From contig NZ_QRGA01000003.1 of assembly GCF_003367175.1 (NCBI RefSeq), forward strand, positions 558,681 through 622,680: 64,000 nucleotides of DNA. Reading direction: 5' to 3'. Position 1 is the first letter of the stretch. The number at the start of each line of letters is the position of its first letter. Below are positions 27,617-39,662 of the stretch, one piece after another. Both the position numbers and the translations under genes were made by a program. The notes under the pieces are model-generated. The model had not been told where the DNA came from and made no database searches. It saw only the letters and a program-made list of their open reading frames with translations. This DNA is from Trinickia dinghuensis (GTDB lineage: Bacteria; Pseudomonadota; Gammaproteobacteria; Burkholderiales; Burkholderiaceae).

Positions 27617-28393
27617 TCACTTCAAGCTGTGCTTGTAGTCGATCGTCAGCGGCGCATGATCGCTGAACTTGATGTCGCGGAAAATGGACGTGCCTTTCGC
27701 CGTCTCGGCGATGCCGGGCGTCGCGATTTGATAGTCGATACGCCACCCGACGTTCTTCGCGTACGCCTGGCCGCGGTTGCTCCACCACGTGTACTGTTCG
27801 GCTCGCGTATCGAGACGGCGGAACACGTCGACATAGCCTACCTCGTCGAACAGCTTCGTGAGCCAGGCGCGCTCCTCGGGCAGGCAGCCCGAATTCTTCT
27901 GGTTGCTCTTCCAGTTCTTGATGTCGATCTCTTTGTGGACGATGTTCACGTCGCCGCAGACGATCACCTCGCGCTCCTTGCTCAACTCGGCGAGGTGCGG
28001 CATGAACTCGTCCATGAAGCGGAACTTGGCCTGCTGCCTGTCTTCGCCGCTCGATCCGGACGGTACGTACACCGAGATGACCGACAGCTTGCCGAAACGT
28101 GCCTCGACGTAGCGGCCTTCGGGATCGAACTCTTCGCTGCCGAAGCCGATGACGACATCGTCGGGCTCGTGGCGCGTGTAGAGGCCCGCCCCGCTATAGC
28201 CCTTCTTCACGGCATGCTGGAAGTATCCGGTAAAACCGTGCGGCGCGAGAAATTCGGGAGTCATGTCGTCTTGCGAGCATTTGACTTCCTGTACGCAGAC
28301 GATGTCGGACTTTTGCTCGCCGAACCATTCGAAGAAGCCTTTCTTGGCGGCGGAACGGATGCCGTTCAAATTCGCCGTGATCACTCGCAGCAT
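27617..28393 (-). CDS. xth: exodeoxyribonuclease III (AP endonuclease)
   Basis: A 258-residue ExoIII/AP endonuclease of the EEP superfamily, for base-excision repair. Motifs: TANLNGIRSA (Asn), CVQEVKC with metal ligand Glu36, GYSGAGLYTR, CGDVNIVH (Asp/Asn) and SDHAPLTIDY at the C-terminus (catalytic Asp-His). Full length. It is leftward, with the ppk2 gene 70 bases upstream on the same strand. Confidence 0.94.
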   Translation of the reverse strand: MLRVITANLNGIRSAAKKGFFEWFGEQKSDIVCVQEVKCSQDDMTPEFLAPHGFTGYFQHAVKKGYSGAGLYTRHEPDDVVIGFGSEEFDPEGRYVEARFGKLSVISVYVPSGSSGEDRQQAKFRFMDEFMPHLAELSKEREVIVCGDVNIVHKEIDIKNWKSNQKNSGCLPEERAWLTKLFDEVGYVDVFRRLDTRAEQYTWWSNRGQAYAKNVGWRIDYQIATPGIAETAKGTSIFRDIKFSDHAPLTIDYKHSLK

Positions 28394-28463
28394 GTGACGT
28401 CCTTGTTGTAATGGTGAGGTTAAGTCGCGACGGAGCCGGCGGTATCGGTGCCGGGCGCTGAGC

Positions 28464-29303
28464 TTAGGTAACCGTGATGCCCTTCAGCGATTCTTTCGCG
28501 GGCGGATATTCGAGCTTCAAGCCTTCGAACACGCGCAGCAGCAACGCGGCCACCATCACGTTTCGATGCGATTTCGAATCGGCCGGAATCACGTACCACG
28601 GCGCGCGCTCGGTCGAGGTCGCCGCGAGCGCCTGCGCGTACGCGGATTGATATTTGTCCCAATGCTCGCGTGCTTCGAGATCGGAGCGATCGAACTTCCA
28701 GTGCTTCGTCTCGTCGTCGATTCGGGCTTGCAAGCGCTCGCGCTGCTCGTCCTTCGAGATATGCAGGAAACATTTCAGAATCGCGGTACCCGAATCGGCA
28801 AGCAGCGATTCGAAGTGGCGAATGTGCGCATATCGGCGCTCGAGTTCGGCGCCATGAAGCTCGCCCATTACGCGCGGCACGAGCACGTCCTCGTAATGGC
28901 TCCGATTGAAGATCGTCAGTTCGCCGGCGGCGGGGGTCTGTCGATGCACGCGCCACAGGAAATCGTGGGCGGCCTCGTCCGGCGTGGGTGCGCGAAAGCT
29001 GGCGATGCGCAGGCCGAGCGGATCGACCTCGTGGAACACGGCGCGAATCGTGCCGTCCTTGCCGCTCGTGTCCATCCCTTGCAAGATGAGCAGCACGCGC
29101 TCGCGACGCTGCGCATGCAGGCGCTCCTGCATCTCGTCGAGCTTGACGGCGTACTCGGCCAGGCGCTCCCGGTCCGCTTGCTTCGAACCGGCCGAAAAGG
29201 GCTTGGCGCCCGCGTCGAAATCGGCAAGCGACACGCGCTTGCCGGCTTTATCGCCGTCGAAAAACGGGATTCGGAAGTCATCCAACCGCGCGCTCTTGGC
29301 CAT
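28464..29303 (-). CDS. ppk2: PPK2-family polyphosphate kinase
   Basis: A 279-residue polyphosphate:nucleotide phosphotransferase. Walker A GMDTSGKDGT (residues 76-85), lid module and Walker B NRSHYEDVLVPRV are typical. PPK2 enzymes use polyphosphate to phosphorylate NDP or NMP; the class cannot be fixed without alignment. The ATG at 29303 has GAGAGGG four bases upstream. The leader contains three 9-bp repeats and a 14-bp inverted repeat separating it from gatB. Confidence 0.9.
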   Translation of the reverse strand: MAKSARLDDFRIPFFDGDKAGKRVSLADFDAGAKPFSAGSKQADRERLAEYAVKLDEMQERLHAQRRERVLLILQGMDTSGKDGTIRAVFHEVDPLGLRIASFRAPTPDEAAHDFLWRVHRQTPAAGELTIFNRSHYEDVLVPRVMGELHGAELERRYAHIRHFESLLADSGTAILKCFLHISKDEQRERLQARIDDETKHWKFDRSDLEAREHWDKYQSAYAQALAATSTERAPWYVIPADSKSHRNVMVAALLLRVFEGLKLEYPPAKESLKGITVT

Positions 29304-29318
29304 GCCCTCTCGTGCCCC

Positions 29319-29345
29319 CTTCGTTATCTTCGTTGCCTTCGTTGA
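29319..29345. repeat. three tandem 9-bp repeats upstream of ppk2
   Basis: CTTCGTTAT, CTTCGTTGC, CTTCGTTGA, head to tail at 29319-29345, directly before the ppk2 ribosome site (on its template side). The shared core is CTTCGTT. Confidence 0.85.
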
Positions 29346-29347
29346 CG

Positions 29348-29381
29348 AGGCATGCCGGCGCTTGGCGGCGCCGGCATGCCT
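29348..29381. terminator. 14-bp inverted repeat after gatB
   Basis: AGGCATGCCGGCGC (29348-29361) and its exact complement (29368-29381) around TTGGCG, 30 bases past the gatB stop. It is a very stable hairpin without a U-run on the minus strand; it may end or stabilise the gatCAB mRNA. Confidence 0.6.
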
Positions 29382-29410
29382 TGCTGATCATCGAGCGTGA
29401 CGAACGAGGC

Positions 29411-30882
29411 TCAGGACAGCTTCTTCTTGAGCAACTCGTTGACCTGCTGCGGATTGGCCTTGCCCTTGGTCGCCTTCATGGCTTGGCCGATCAGCGCGTT
29501 GAACGCCTTTTCCTTGCCGGCGCGGAACTCCTCGACCGATTTCTGGTTCGCCGCGAGCACCTCATCGATGATCGCCTCGAGCGCGCCGGTGTCGGAGATT
29601 TGCTTCAATCCCTTCGCTTCGATGATCCGGTCGGCCGCGGCTTCGTCGGTCGCCTTTTCATCCCAGATCGCCTGGAAGATTTCCTTCGCGATCTTGTTCG
29701 AGATCGTACCGTCGGCGATCCGCTGCAAAACGAGCGCGAGTTGCGCGGCCGAAACGGGGCAGGCATCGATGTCGAGCCCGTCGCGGTTCAGCTGCGACGA
29801 CACTTCGCCCATCAGCCAGTTCGCGGCCGTCTTCGCCTGCGCCGTGCCCGCCTTCGCGACGACGGCTTCGAAGTAGCCGGCCATCGCCTTGCTCGACGTC
29901 AGCACCGCCGCATCGTAAGGCGTGACGCCGTATTGCTCGGCGAAGCGCTGCTGCATCGCGACCGGCAGCTCGGGCATCTCGCCGCGCACACGCTCGATCC
30001 AGCCCGCATCGATAACGAGCGGCATCAGATCGGGATCGGGGAAGTAGCGATAGTCGTGCGCGTCTTCCTTGCTGCGCATCGAACGCGTTTCGCGGCGATC
30101 GGGATCGTACAGGCGCGTTTCCTGCACCACCGTGCCGCCGTCTTCGATCAGCTCGATCTGGCGGCGCACTTCGTACTGAATCGCTTCTTCGAGGAAGCGG
30201 AACGAGTTCAGGTTCTTGATCTCGGCGCGTGTGCCGAATTTCTCCTGGCCGACGGGGCGCACGGAGACGTTCGCATCGCAGCGGAACGAGCCTTCCTGCA
30301 TGTTGCCGTCGCAAATGCCAAGCCAGACGACGAGCGCATGCAGCGACTTCGCGTAGGCCACGGCCTCGGCGGCGCTGCGCATTTCGGGCTCGGTGACGAT
30401 TTCGAGCAGCGGCGTGCCGGCGCGGTTCAGGTCGATCCCCGTCATGCCCGCGAAGTCTTCGTGCAGCGACTTGCCCGCGTCTTCCTCGAGGTGCGCGCGC
30501 GTCAGATTGATCGTCTTTTCATAGGCCGCGGTGCCGGCCTTTTCATTGGCGGGCACGGCAATCGTGATCGTGCCGCCCTGCACGACCGGGATCTCGTATT
30601 GGCTGATCTGATAGCCCTTCGGCAGATCCGGATAGAAGTAATTCTTGCGCGCGAAGATGCTGCGCGGCGCGACCGTCGCGCCGATGGCGAGACCGAAGCG
30701 AATCGCACGCTCGACCGCGCCGCGGTTCATCACGGGCAGCACGCCCGGCAACGCCAGATCGACCACGCACGCTTGCGTGTTGGCCTCGGCGCCGAAGCGC
30801 GTCGAAGCACCCGAGAAAATCTTCGAGACGGTCGACAGCTGCGCGTGCGTCTCCAAACCGATGACGACTTCCCACTCCATGT

Positions 30883-30886
<4 letters not shown>
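29411..30886 (-). CDS. gatB: Asp/Glu-tRNA amidotransferase subunit B
   Basis: A 491-residue subunit of the GatCAB complex that phosphorylates and transamidates misacylated Glu-tRNA(Gln) and/or Asp-tRNA(Asn). [13 protein letters not shown] at the N-terminus, the catalytic cradle ([36 protein letters not shown]) and the C-terminal YqeY-like domain ending [16 protein letters not shown] are all present. Two starts are possible: ATG 30886, which forms an ATGA overlap with gatA, or ATG 30880, better spaced from GGGAGG. The open frame running to 31183 within gatA is not used. Confidence 0.96.
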
Positions 30887-32385
<1,499 letters not shown>

Positions 32386-32419
32386 GTCGGTCTCTTTCCG
32401 TAGGTCCTGAAGCGGGCGG

Positions 32420-32719
32420 TTACTCGATCACCTTCGGGACCAGAAACAGCCCCTCTTGCACCGCGGGCGCGCTCTTTTGATTGGCCTCGCGCTCGACCGT
32501 TTCGGTCACGGCGTCCGTGCGCAAGCGCAGCGCGACGTCCTCGATCTGCTCGATCGGATGCGCGAGCGGCGCGATGCCGGAGGTATCCACGGCCTGCATC
32601 TGCTCGACAAGCCCGAAAAGCTCGTTGAGCTGGGCGAGGGTGTGCTCGCAGTCCGCGTCGGCCAATTCGAGCCGCGCGAGATGGGCGATGCGTTTCACAT
32701 CGGTCAGGGTCAAAGCCAT
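32420..32719 (-). CDS. gatC: Asp/Glu-tRNA amidotransferase subunit C
   Basis: The 99-residue stabilising subunit that wraps the GatA-GatB interface ([19 protein letters not shown]...LRTDAVTE). The ATG at 32719 gives the family start, and the frame to 32875 adds non-conserved sequence across the promoter. First gene of the leftward operon, divergent from mreB. A hairpin (32746-32774) lies in its leader, and TATAAT (32866-32861, minus strand) is a consensus -10. Confidence 0.93.
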   Translation of the reverse strand: MALTLTDVKRIAHLARLELADADCEHTLAQLNELFGLVEQMQAVDTSGIAPLAHPIEQIEDVALRLRTDAVTETVEREANQKSAPAVQEGLFLVPKVIE

Positions 32720-32745
32720 GCGTTTCACCGGAAGCAAGGACTTAA

Positions 32746-32774
32746 GCGCAACGTGGCAAAAAACGATGTTGCGC
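32746..32774 (-). promoter_or_regulatory. hairpin in the gatC leader
   Basis: GCGCAAC and GTTGCGC arms (32746-32752 and 32768-32774) enclose a 15-base loop that, on the minus strand, contains six consecutive T. The structure lies 27 bases upstream of the gatC ATG. The role is unknown. Confidence 0.35.
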
Positions 32775-32860
32775 CAGGGAGTTAGGGTGTCGGATCGTAC
32801 CCTCTGCGGGAGGGCCGGCAACGGCAAAAAGGACCGTCCGTTTACTACAAATAGGTCGAA

Positions 32861-32866
32861 ATTATA
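32861..32866 (-). promoter_or_regulatory. -10 element of the gatCAB promoter
   Basis: A perfect TATAAT on the minus strand about 140 bases upstream of gatC. The -35 region is weak. The same AT-rich patch may also serve mreB on the other strand. Confidence 0.45.
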
Positions 32867-32936
32867 AGGTATCATTACGCGTTCGAACCAAACCCGGACC
32901 GCCCCCTGCCCAAGGCGCCTCGGCGCAAACGATTAG

Positions 32937-34151
<1,215 letters not shown>

Positions 34152-34266
34152 CACGTTGCAGGTGAGCCGCGCACCCATCGCTCGTCGCATTGCTCGTTCC
34201 GCGTCGATCGAGCGCTGATGCGCGCCGCTCAAGCCTCCGCCAACGTTCACGCTTTCGGCGTCGACC

Positions 34267-35400
34267 ATGGAATACAGTCCGCCGCCTCTATTTAAGCAAG
34301 GTCCGTCCGCGCTCGCGCGGCTCATCTTCTTCGTCGTCCTCTCGCTGGTGCTGCTGGTCTCCGACGCACGGTTCAAGACGCTCGAAGTCGTGCGCGCCGT
34401 GCTCGATGCGGGGCTCTATCCGCTGCAGCGCGCGGCGCTCCTGCCGCGCGACCTCGTGGTCGACGCGGCCCAGTTCGCCGTCACGAGCAATACGCTGCGG
34501 CGCGACAACCAAACGCTGACGAGCAAGAATCTTCAGCTCTCGCTGCAAGCGAATCAAGTCTCGACGCTCACGGCCGAAAACGCCCATCTGCGCGCGCTGC
34601 TCAATCTCTCGCGCAACGTCACGACACAGTCGATCCCGGCCGACGTCCAGTACGGCATGCGCGACCCGTTCACGCAGAAAGTCGTGATCGGCCGCGGCTC
34701 GCAGCAAGGCGTTCAGAACGGCTCGCCCGTCGTCAGCGAAGACGGCATGATCGGGCAGGTCACGCGCGTGTTCCCGATGCAGTCGGAAGTCACGCTGCTG
34801 ACCGACAAGGACGAAGCGGTGCCCGTCGAGATCGTGCGCACGGGCTTGCGCAGCGTCGTGTACGGCACGGCCACGGGGGACACCCTCGAGCTGCGATTCG
34901 TGCCGATCAGCGCCGATGTCGTCGCCGGCGACGAACTCGTGACGAGCGGGCTCGACGGCGTTTATCCGGAAGGGTTGCCCGTCGCCAAGGTCGTGCGCGT
35001 CGACAAGCAGGCCGATACCGCGTTCGCGCGCGTCGTCTGCGTGCCCGTGGCCGCCGTGCGCGGTGCGCGCGACGTGCTCGTGCTCCATTACCAGAGCGAC
35101 TTGCCGCCCCGCCCCGCCGAACCTGTGGCGGCGTCGCAGCCCAAGGATGCGAAAGCGAAGAAAGCCGCGAAGGGCGACGAGAAAAGCGACGTAAAGGGCG
35201 ACGGTAAAGCCGCCGGCAAGACGGCTCAGCCTGACGCCAAGGCCGGCGCGCAAAAACCCGAAGATAAAAAGGCGATCGACAAGGCCGCGGGCAAAACGGC
35301 CGATAACCCGGCCGGGAAGGCCGTGACCCCCTCGGCCAATGCCGATACCAAAGCCCATGGCGCGCGCGTCCCGCGCGCCGCGTCGGGAGCGCAGCGATGA
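34267..35400 (+). CDS. mreC: rod-shape-determining protein MreC
   Basis: A 377-residue periplasmic scaffold of the elongasome: a single membrane helix (about residues 17-32), a coiled coil (about 72-115) and two beta-barrel domains (ending near 275). A low-complexity Lys/Ala/Asp-rich tail of roughly 90 residues (about 285-377) follows and is not part of the MreC fold. It overlaps mreD by four bases (ATGA). Confidence 0.94.
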   Translation: MEYSPPPLFKQGPSALARLIFFVVLSLVLLVSDARFKTLEVVRAVLDAGLYPLQRAALLPRDLVVDAAQFAVTSNTLRRDNQTLTSKNLQLSLQANQVSTLTAENAHLRALLNLSRNVTTQSIPADVQYGMRDPFTQKVVIGRGSQQGVQNGSPVVSEDGMIGQVTRVFPMQSEVTLLTDKDEAVPVEIVRTGLRSVVYGTATGDTLELRFVPISADVVAGDELVTSGLDGVYPEGLPVAKVVRVDKQADTAFARVVCVPVAAVRGARDVLVLHYQSDLPPRPAEPVAASQPKDAKAKKAAKGDEKSDVKGDGKAAGKTAQPDAKAGAQKPEDKKAIDKAAGKTADNPAGKAVTPSANADTKAHGARVPRAASGAQR

Positions 35401-35909
35401 ATCGTCCGCAGTACATCCTGCTGCCGGTCAATCCGTACTTCATCGCGTTCAGCCTCGCCGCGGCGTTCCTGCTGAATCTGATGCCGTGGGGCCGGCTGAT
35501 CGGCATTCCCGATTTCGTCGCCCTGGTGCTGCTGTTTTGGAACGTCCATCAGCCGCGCAAGGTCGGCATGGGCATCGCGTTCTTTCTCGGGCTCTTGATG
35601 GACGTGCACGATGCGAGCCTGCTCGGCGAGCACGCGCTCGCCTATACGCTGCTCTCGTACGGCGCCATCACGATTCATCGCCGCGTGCTGTGGATGCCGC
35701 GCGGCCTGCAGGTCTTCGCGGTCGCGCCGCTGCTCGTCACGGCGCAGCTGGTGCCGTTCATCATCCGCTTGCTGACCGGCGCCGCGTTCCCCGGCTGGGG
35801 TCAGCTCGTGCACGGGTTCGTCGAAGCCGCACTGTGGCCGCTCGCTTGTTCGCTGCTTCTCATGCCGCAGCGCCGCCCGGCCGATCCGGACGACACGCGG
35901 CCCATTTGA
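35397..35909 (+). CDS. mreD: rod-shape-determining protein MreD
   Basis: A 170-residue integral membrane protein with five or so hydrophobic segments (LPVNPYFIAFSLAAAFLLNLMPWG, VALVLLFWNVHQPRKVGMGIAFFLGLLMDVHDASLLGEHAL). It partners with MreC and PBP2. Typical length for the family. Translation is coupled to mreC. Confidence 0.92.
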   Translation: MNRPQYILLPVNPYFIAFSLAAAFLLNLMPWGRLIGIPDFVALVLLFWNVHQPRKVGMGIAFFLGLLMDVHDASLLGEHALAYTLLSYGAITIHRRVLWMPRGLQVFAVAPLLVTAQLVPFIIRLLTGAAFPGWGQLVHGFVEAALWPLACSLLLMPQRRPADPDDTRPI

Positions 35910-35955
35910 GGCCCCTTCCTGAGCGCGGCTTGCGCAAGGGTCTGTTTAGCTAAGC

Positions 35956-38427
35956 ATGACGGAATTCAAAAACACCCAGCTGCAGCTCTCGAGGTTCCGC
36001 TTTCGCGTAGCGGCGGCGGGGCTGTTCGTGCTCGTCTGCTTCGGGCTCTTGATCCTGCGCTTTCTGTTCCTGCAGGTCTGGCATTACAGCAAATATTCGC
36101 TGCAGGCCGAGGAGAACCGGATCTCGGTCGCGCCGATCGTGCCCAATCGCGGCATCATCACCGACCGCAACGGCGTCGTGCTCGCGCGCAACTACTCGGC
36201 CTACACGCTCGAGATCACACCCTCCAAGCTCGACGATTCGCTCGATCACGTGATCGACGAACTCTCGACGGTCGTGACGATCGATCAGCGCGACCGCCGC
36301 CGCTTCAAAAAGCTGCTCGAGGATTCGAAGAACTTCGAAAGCCTGCCGATCCGCACGCGCCTGACCGACGAGGAGGTCGCGCGCTTCACGGCGCAGCGCT
36401 TCCGCTTTCCGGGCGTGGACGTCCGCGCGCGGCTGTTCCGCCAATATCCGCTCGGCGAAACGGCCGCGCACGTGATCGGCTACATCGGCCGCATCTCGCA
36501 GCGGGATCAAGAGAAAATCGACGCCGTCAGCGAACAGAACGACAGCGATCCCGATCACTATGATCCGCGGCTCGATGCGAACAACTACAAGGGCACCGAC
36601 TACATCGGCAAGATCGGCGTCGAACAAAGCTACGAAGCCGAGCTGCACGGCTTGACGGGCTTCGAGGAAGTCGAAGTGACGGCGGGCGGGCGCCCCGTGC
36701 GGACGCTCTCGCGCACGCAGGCGACACCGGGCAACAATCTCGTGCTCTCCCTCGACATCGGCCTGCAGGAAGTCGCCGAGCAAGCGTTCGCGGGCAAGCG
36801 CGGCGCGCTCGTCGCGATCGAGCCGTCGACGGGCGACGTCCTCGCCTTCGTGTCGGCGCCGAGCTTCGATCCCAACGCGTTCGTCGACGGTATCGATCAA
36901 CAAACGTGGGACGAGCTGAACAACTCGCCCGATCACCCGCTGCTGAACCGGCCGCTGCACAGCGCCTACCCGCCCGGCTCCACGTACAAGCCGTTCATGG
37001 CGCTCGCCGCGCTGACGCTGCACAAGCGCACGCCCGAATGGGGCTTCCACGATCCCGGCTTCTACCAGTTCGGCGGACACACGTTCCGCAACGACGTGCC
37101 GCAAGGCCAGGGCTGGATCGACATGAACCGCGCGATCATGGTGTCGAACGACACCTACTTCTACATGCTCGCACACGATCTCGGCGTCGACGCGATCGCC
37201 AAGTTCATGAAGCCATGGGGCTTCGGGCAGCTGACCGGGATCGACATCGCGGGCGAGTCGCGAGGGATCCTGCCGTCGACCGAATGGAAGAAGAAGGCCT
37301 ACCGCAAGCCCGAACAGCAGCGCTGGTATGAAGGCGAGACGATCAGCCTCGGTATCGGCCAGGGGTACAACTCGTTCACGATGCTGCAGCTCGCGCATGC
37401 CACGGCGACGCTGGCCGATAACGGCATCGTCATGCGGCCTCACCTCGTCAAGGAAATCGAGAACCCGATCACGCACGACATGCGGCTCACCGTGCCGCAC
37501 GAGAGCGGCCACATCGACGTGAGCCAAGCCGACATCAACGTGGTGAAAAACGGGATGATCGCCGTGACGACCAATCCGTCCGGCACGGGCTACGAAGTGT
37601 TCCGCGGCGCGCCCTATGTGGCGGCCGGCAAGACGGGTACGGCGCAGGTCTATTCGCTGCAAGGCGCGAAATATCACGGCGGCGCGATTCCCGAGCGCCT
37701 GCGCGATCACTCGCTGTTCATCGCGTTCGCGCCGGCCGACGATCCGAAGATCGCCGTCGCCGCGATCGTCGAAAACGGCGGCTGGGGCGCGAGCGCCGCG
37801 GGCCCGATCGTGCGCCGCGTGCTCGACTATTACCTGCTTCAGCGCGGTAAGCCCGGCGTGCTGCAAGCGGCCGTCGCGCAAGCCAGCTCGGCCACGCAGG
37901 CGATCGCGGGTCCCGTCATCGGCGCGTCCGATGCCGAGGACGGCACGGCGCAGCCCGTCAAGGTCGCGGCCGGATTCGCGGCGCTGCCGTTGCCGGCCAT
38001 ACCGGCGTCGGCGCCGCACGACAACGGCGCATCCGCACCGATGATCGCATCCGACGTCATCTCGGCGTCGCCGGCGTCGGCACCGGATGCGGCTGCATCC
38101 GCGCCCAATACGGCCTTCGCCACTACGCCGGTGAAGAGCGGGGCATCCGCCGCGCGAGCGGCGTCGGCGGCGTCGGCTTCGTCGGCCGTGTCGTCCCGCA
38201 CGAGCGCCTCGGAGCCGCAGGTCGCGGCGGTCGAAGCGATGCGCCGCTTGCGCAACAAAGGCTCGGCATCGGGCTCGGCCGCCGGCGGCTCGCCCCCCGT
38301 GCCGCATAAGCGGCGAGCACCGCGCGACGCCGCTGCCAGCAGCGCGCTCGCCGCGCCGCGAGAAAGCCAAGGCGACGCGCAAGCGCCAGCCTCGGCCACG
38401 CCGGGCTCATCCGGCCCCAACGAGTAA
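35956..38427 (+). CDS. mrdA: penicillin-binding protein 2, long C-terminal tail
   Basis: The elongation-specific peptidoglycan transpeptidase, inner-membrane anchored (residues 17-41). Active-site motifs: S342-x2-K345 (PPGSTYKPF), S397-N-D399 and K559-T-G561 (AGKTGTAQVY). At 823 residues it is about 190 longer than E. coli PBP2 (633). The excess is an Ala/Ser/Pro-rich low-complexity tail from about residue 635, largely made of SAP/SAA-type repeats. The tail lies in the periplasm and has no recognisable fold. It sits between mreD and rodA; the 11-base gap to rodA implies an operon. Confidence 0.95.
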   Translation: MTEFKNTQLQLSRFRFRVAAAGLFVLVCFGLLILRFLFLQVWHYSKYSLQAEENRISVAPIVPNRGIITDRNGVVLARNYSAYTLEITPSKLDDSLDHVIDELSTVVTIDQRDRRRFKKLLEDSKNFESLPIRTRLTDEEVARFTAQRFRFPGVDVRARLFRQYPLGETAAHVIGYIGRISQRDQEKIDAVSEQNDSDPDHYDPRLDANNYKGTDYIGKIGVEQSYEAELHGLTGFEEVEVTAGGRPVRTLSRTQATPGNNLVLSLDIGLQEVAEQAFAGKRGALVAIEPSTGDVLAFVSAPSFDPNAFVDGIDQQTWDELNNSPDHPLLNRPLHSAYPPGSTYKPFMALAALTLHKRTPEWGFHDPGFYQFGGHTFRNDVPQGQGWIDMNRAIMVSNDTYFYMLAHDLGVDAIAKFMKPWGFGQLTGIDIAGESRGILPSTEWKKKAYRKPEQQRWYEGETISLGIGQGYNSFTMLQLAHATATLADNGIVMRPHLVKEIENPITHDMRLTVPHESGHIDVSQADINVVKNGMIAVTTNPSGTGYEVFRGAPYVAAGKTGTAQVYSLQGAKYHGGAIPERLRDHSLFIAFAPADDPKIAVAAIVENGGWGASAAGPIVRRVLDYYLLQRGKPGVLQAAVAQASSATQAIAGPVIGASDAEDGTAQPVKVAAGFAALPLPAIPASAPHDNGASAPMIASDVISASPASAPDAAASAPNTAFATTPVKSGASAARAASAASASSAVSSRTSASEPQVAAVEAMRRLRNKGSASGSAAGGSPPVPHKRRAPRDAAASSALAAPRESQGDAQAPASATPGSSGPNE

Positions 38428-38438
38428 CGGAGAGAGGC

Positions 38439-39593
38439 ATGCCCATCGCCTTCGATAAGCGCGCCTGGCTCGATCGCCTGAAGAAGATGTTCGTCGGTTT
38501 CGATCGTCCGCTCGCGCTGACGGTGTTCCTGCTGCTGTGCGTCGGCATCGTCACGCTCTACAGCGCGAGCATCGACGTGCCCGGACGCGTCGAGGATCAA
38601 CTGCGCAATATCTTGCTGACGTTCGTCCTGATGTGGGTGCTCGCCACGATTCCACCGCAAACGCTGATGCGCTTCGCGGTCCCGCTCTATACATTCGGCA
38701 TCGCGATGCTCGTTGCCGTGGCGCTGTTCGGCGTCACGAAAAAAGGCGCGAAACGCTGGATCAACGTCGGCGTCGTCGTTCAGCCGTCGGAAATCCTGAA
38801 GATCGCCACGCCGTTGATGCTGGCGTGGTATTACCAGCGCCGCGAAAGCTCGATGCGCTGGTACGACTTCATCGTCGGCTTCGTGATCCTGCTCGTGCCC
38901 GTGGGGATGATCGCGAAGCAGCCCGATCTCGGCACGGCCGTGCTCGTGTTCGCCGCCGGCCTATTCGTCATTTATTTCGCGGGCCTGTCCTTCAAGCTGA
39001 TCGTGCCGGTGCTCATCGCGGCCGTCATCGGGATCGGCCTCGTCGCCACGTTCCAAGAAAAGATTTGCCAGCCGCAGGTGCAGTGGCCGCTGATGCACGA
39101 CTATCAGAAGCATCGTATTTGCACGCTGCTCGATCCGACGTCGGACCCGCTCGGCAAGGGCTTCCATACGATCCAGGCCGTCATCGCGATCGGCTCGGGC
39201 GGCCCGCTCGGCAAGGGTTGGCTCAAAGGGACGCAGGCTCACCTCGATTTCATCCCCGAAAAACATACCGACTTCATTTTTGCCGTGTTTTCGGAGGAAT
39301 TCGGGCTGGCAGGCGAGCTCGTGCTGCTGACGCTCTACACCGCGCTGATCGCGCGGGGGCTCTATATAGCGGCCAACGGATCGACACTGTTCGGCCGGCT
39401 GCTCGCGGGATCGTTGACGATGGCGTTCTTCACCTACGCGTTCGTCAACGTCGGCATGGTCAGCGGGATTCTGCCCGTGGTCGGCGTGCCGCTGCCATTC
39501 ATGAGCTACGGCGGCACCGCCCTGACGACGCTCGGGATCGCCGTCGGCCTCATCATGAGCGTCGGCCGGCAAAAAAGGTTGATGAAGAGTTGA
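38439..39593 (+). CDS. rodA: peptidoglycan glycosyltransferase RodA
   Basis: A 384-residue SEDS-family polymerase that works with PBP2. About ten membrane segments; YSASIDVPG, KKGAKRWINVG, KQPDLGTAVLVF, HTDFIFAVFSEEFG (catalytic acidic loop) and GVPLPFMSYGGTA are diagnostic. GGAGAG precedes the ATG at good spacing. Last gene of the rod-shape operon. Confidence 0.97.
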   Translation: MPIAFDKRAWLDRLKKMFVGFDRPLALTVFLLLCVGIVTLYSASIDVPGRVEDQLRNILLTFVLMWVLATIPPQTLMRFAVPLYTFGIAMLVAVALFGVTKKGAKRWINVGVVVQPSEILKIATPLMLAWYYQRRESSMRWYDFIVGFVILLVPVGMIAKQPDLGTAVLVFAAGLFVIYFAGLSFKLIVPVLIAAVIGIGLVATFQEKICQPQVQWPLMHDYQKHRICTLLDPTSDPLGKGFHTIQAVIAIGSGGPLGKGWLKGTQAHLDFIPEKHTDFIFAVFSEEFGLAGELVLLTLYTALIARGLYIAANGSTLFGRLLAGSLTMAFFTYAFVNVGMVSGILPVVGVPLPFMSYGGTALTTLGIAVGLIMSVGRQKRLMKS

Positions 39594-39607
39594 GCGCCGA
39601 GAGTTGA

Positions 39608-39626
39608 GAGCCGGCGCTCCCGGCTC
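39608..39626. terminator. hairpin after rodA
   Basis: GAGCCGG (39608-39614), loop CGCTC, CCGGCTC (39620-39626), between convergent rodA and the Sel1-repeat gene. No U-tract. Confidence 0.4.
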
Positions 39627-39662
39627 CGGCCTAACTCCGCTGCTTCCTATCCCGGCTGCGGC

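Noticed and set aside
35950-38382. An 810-codon open frame on the minus strand opposite mrdA
   Set aside because: Antisense shadow of the penicillin-binding protein 2 gene, whose motifs are unmistakable.
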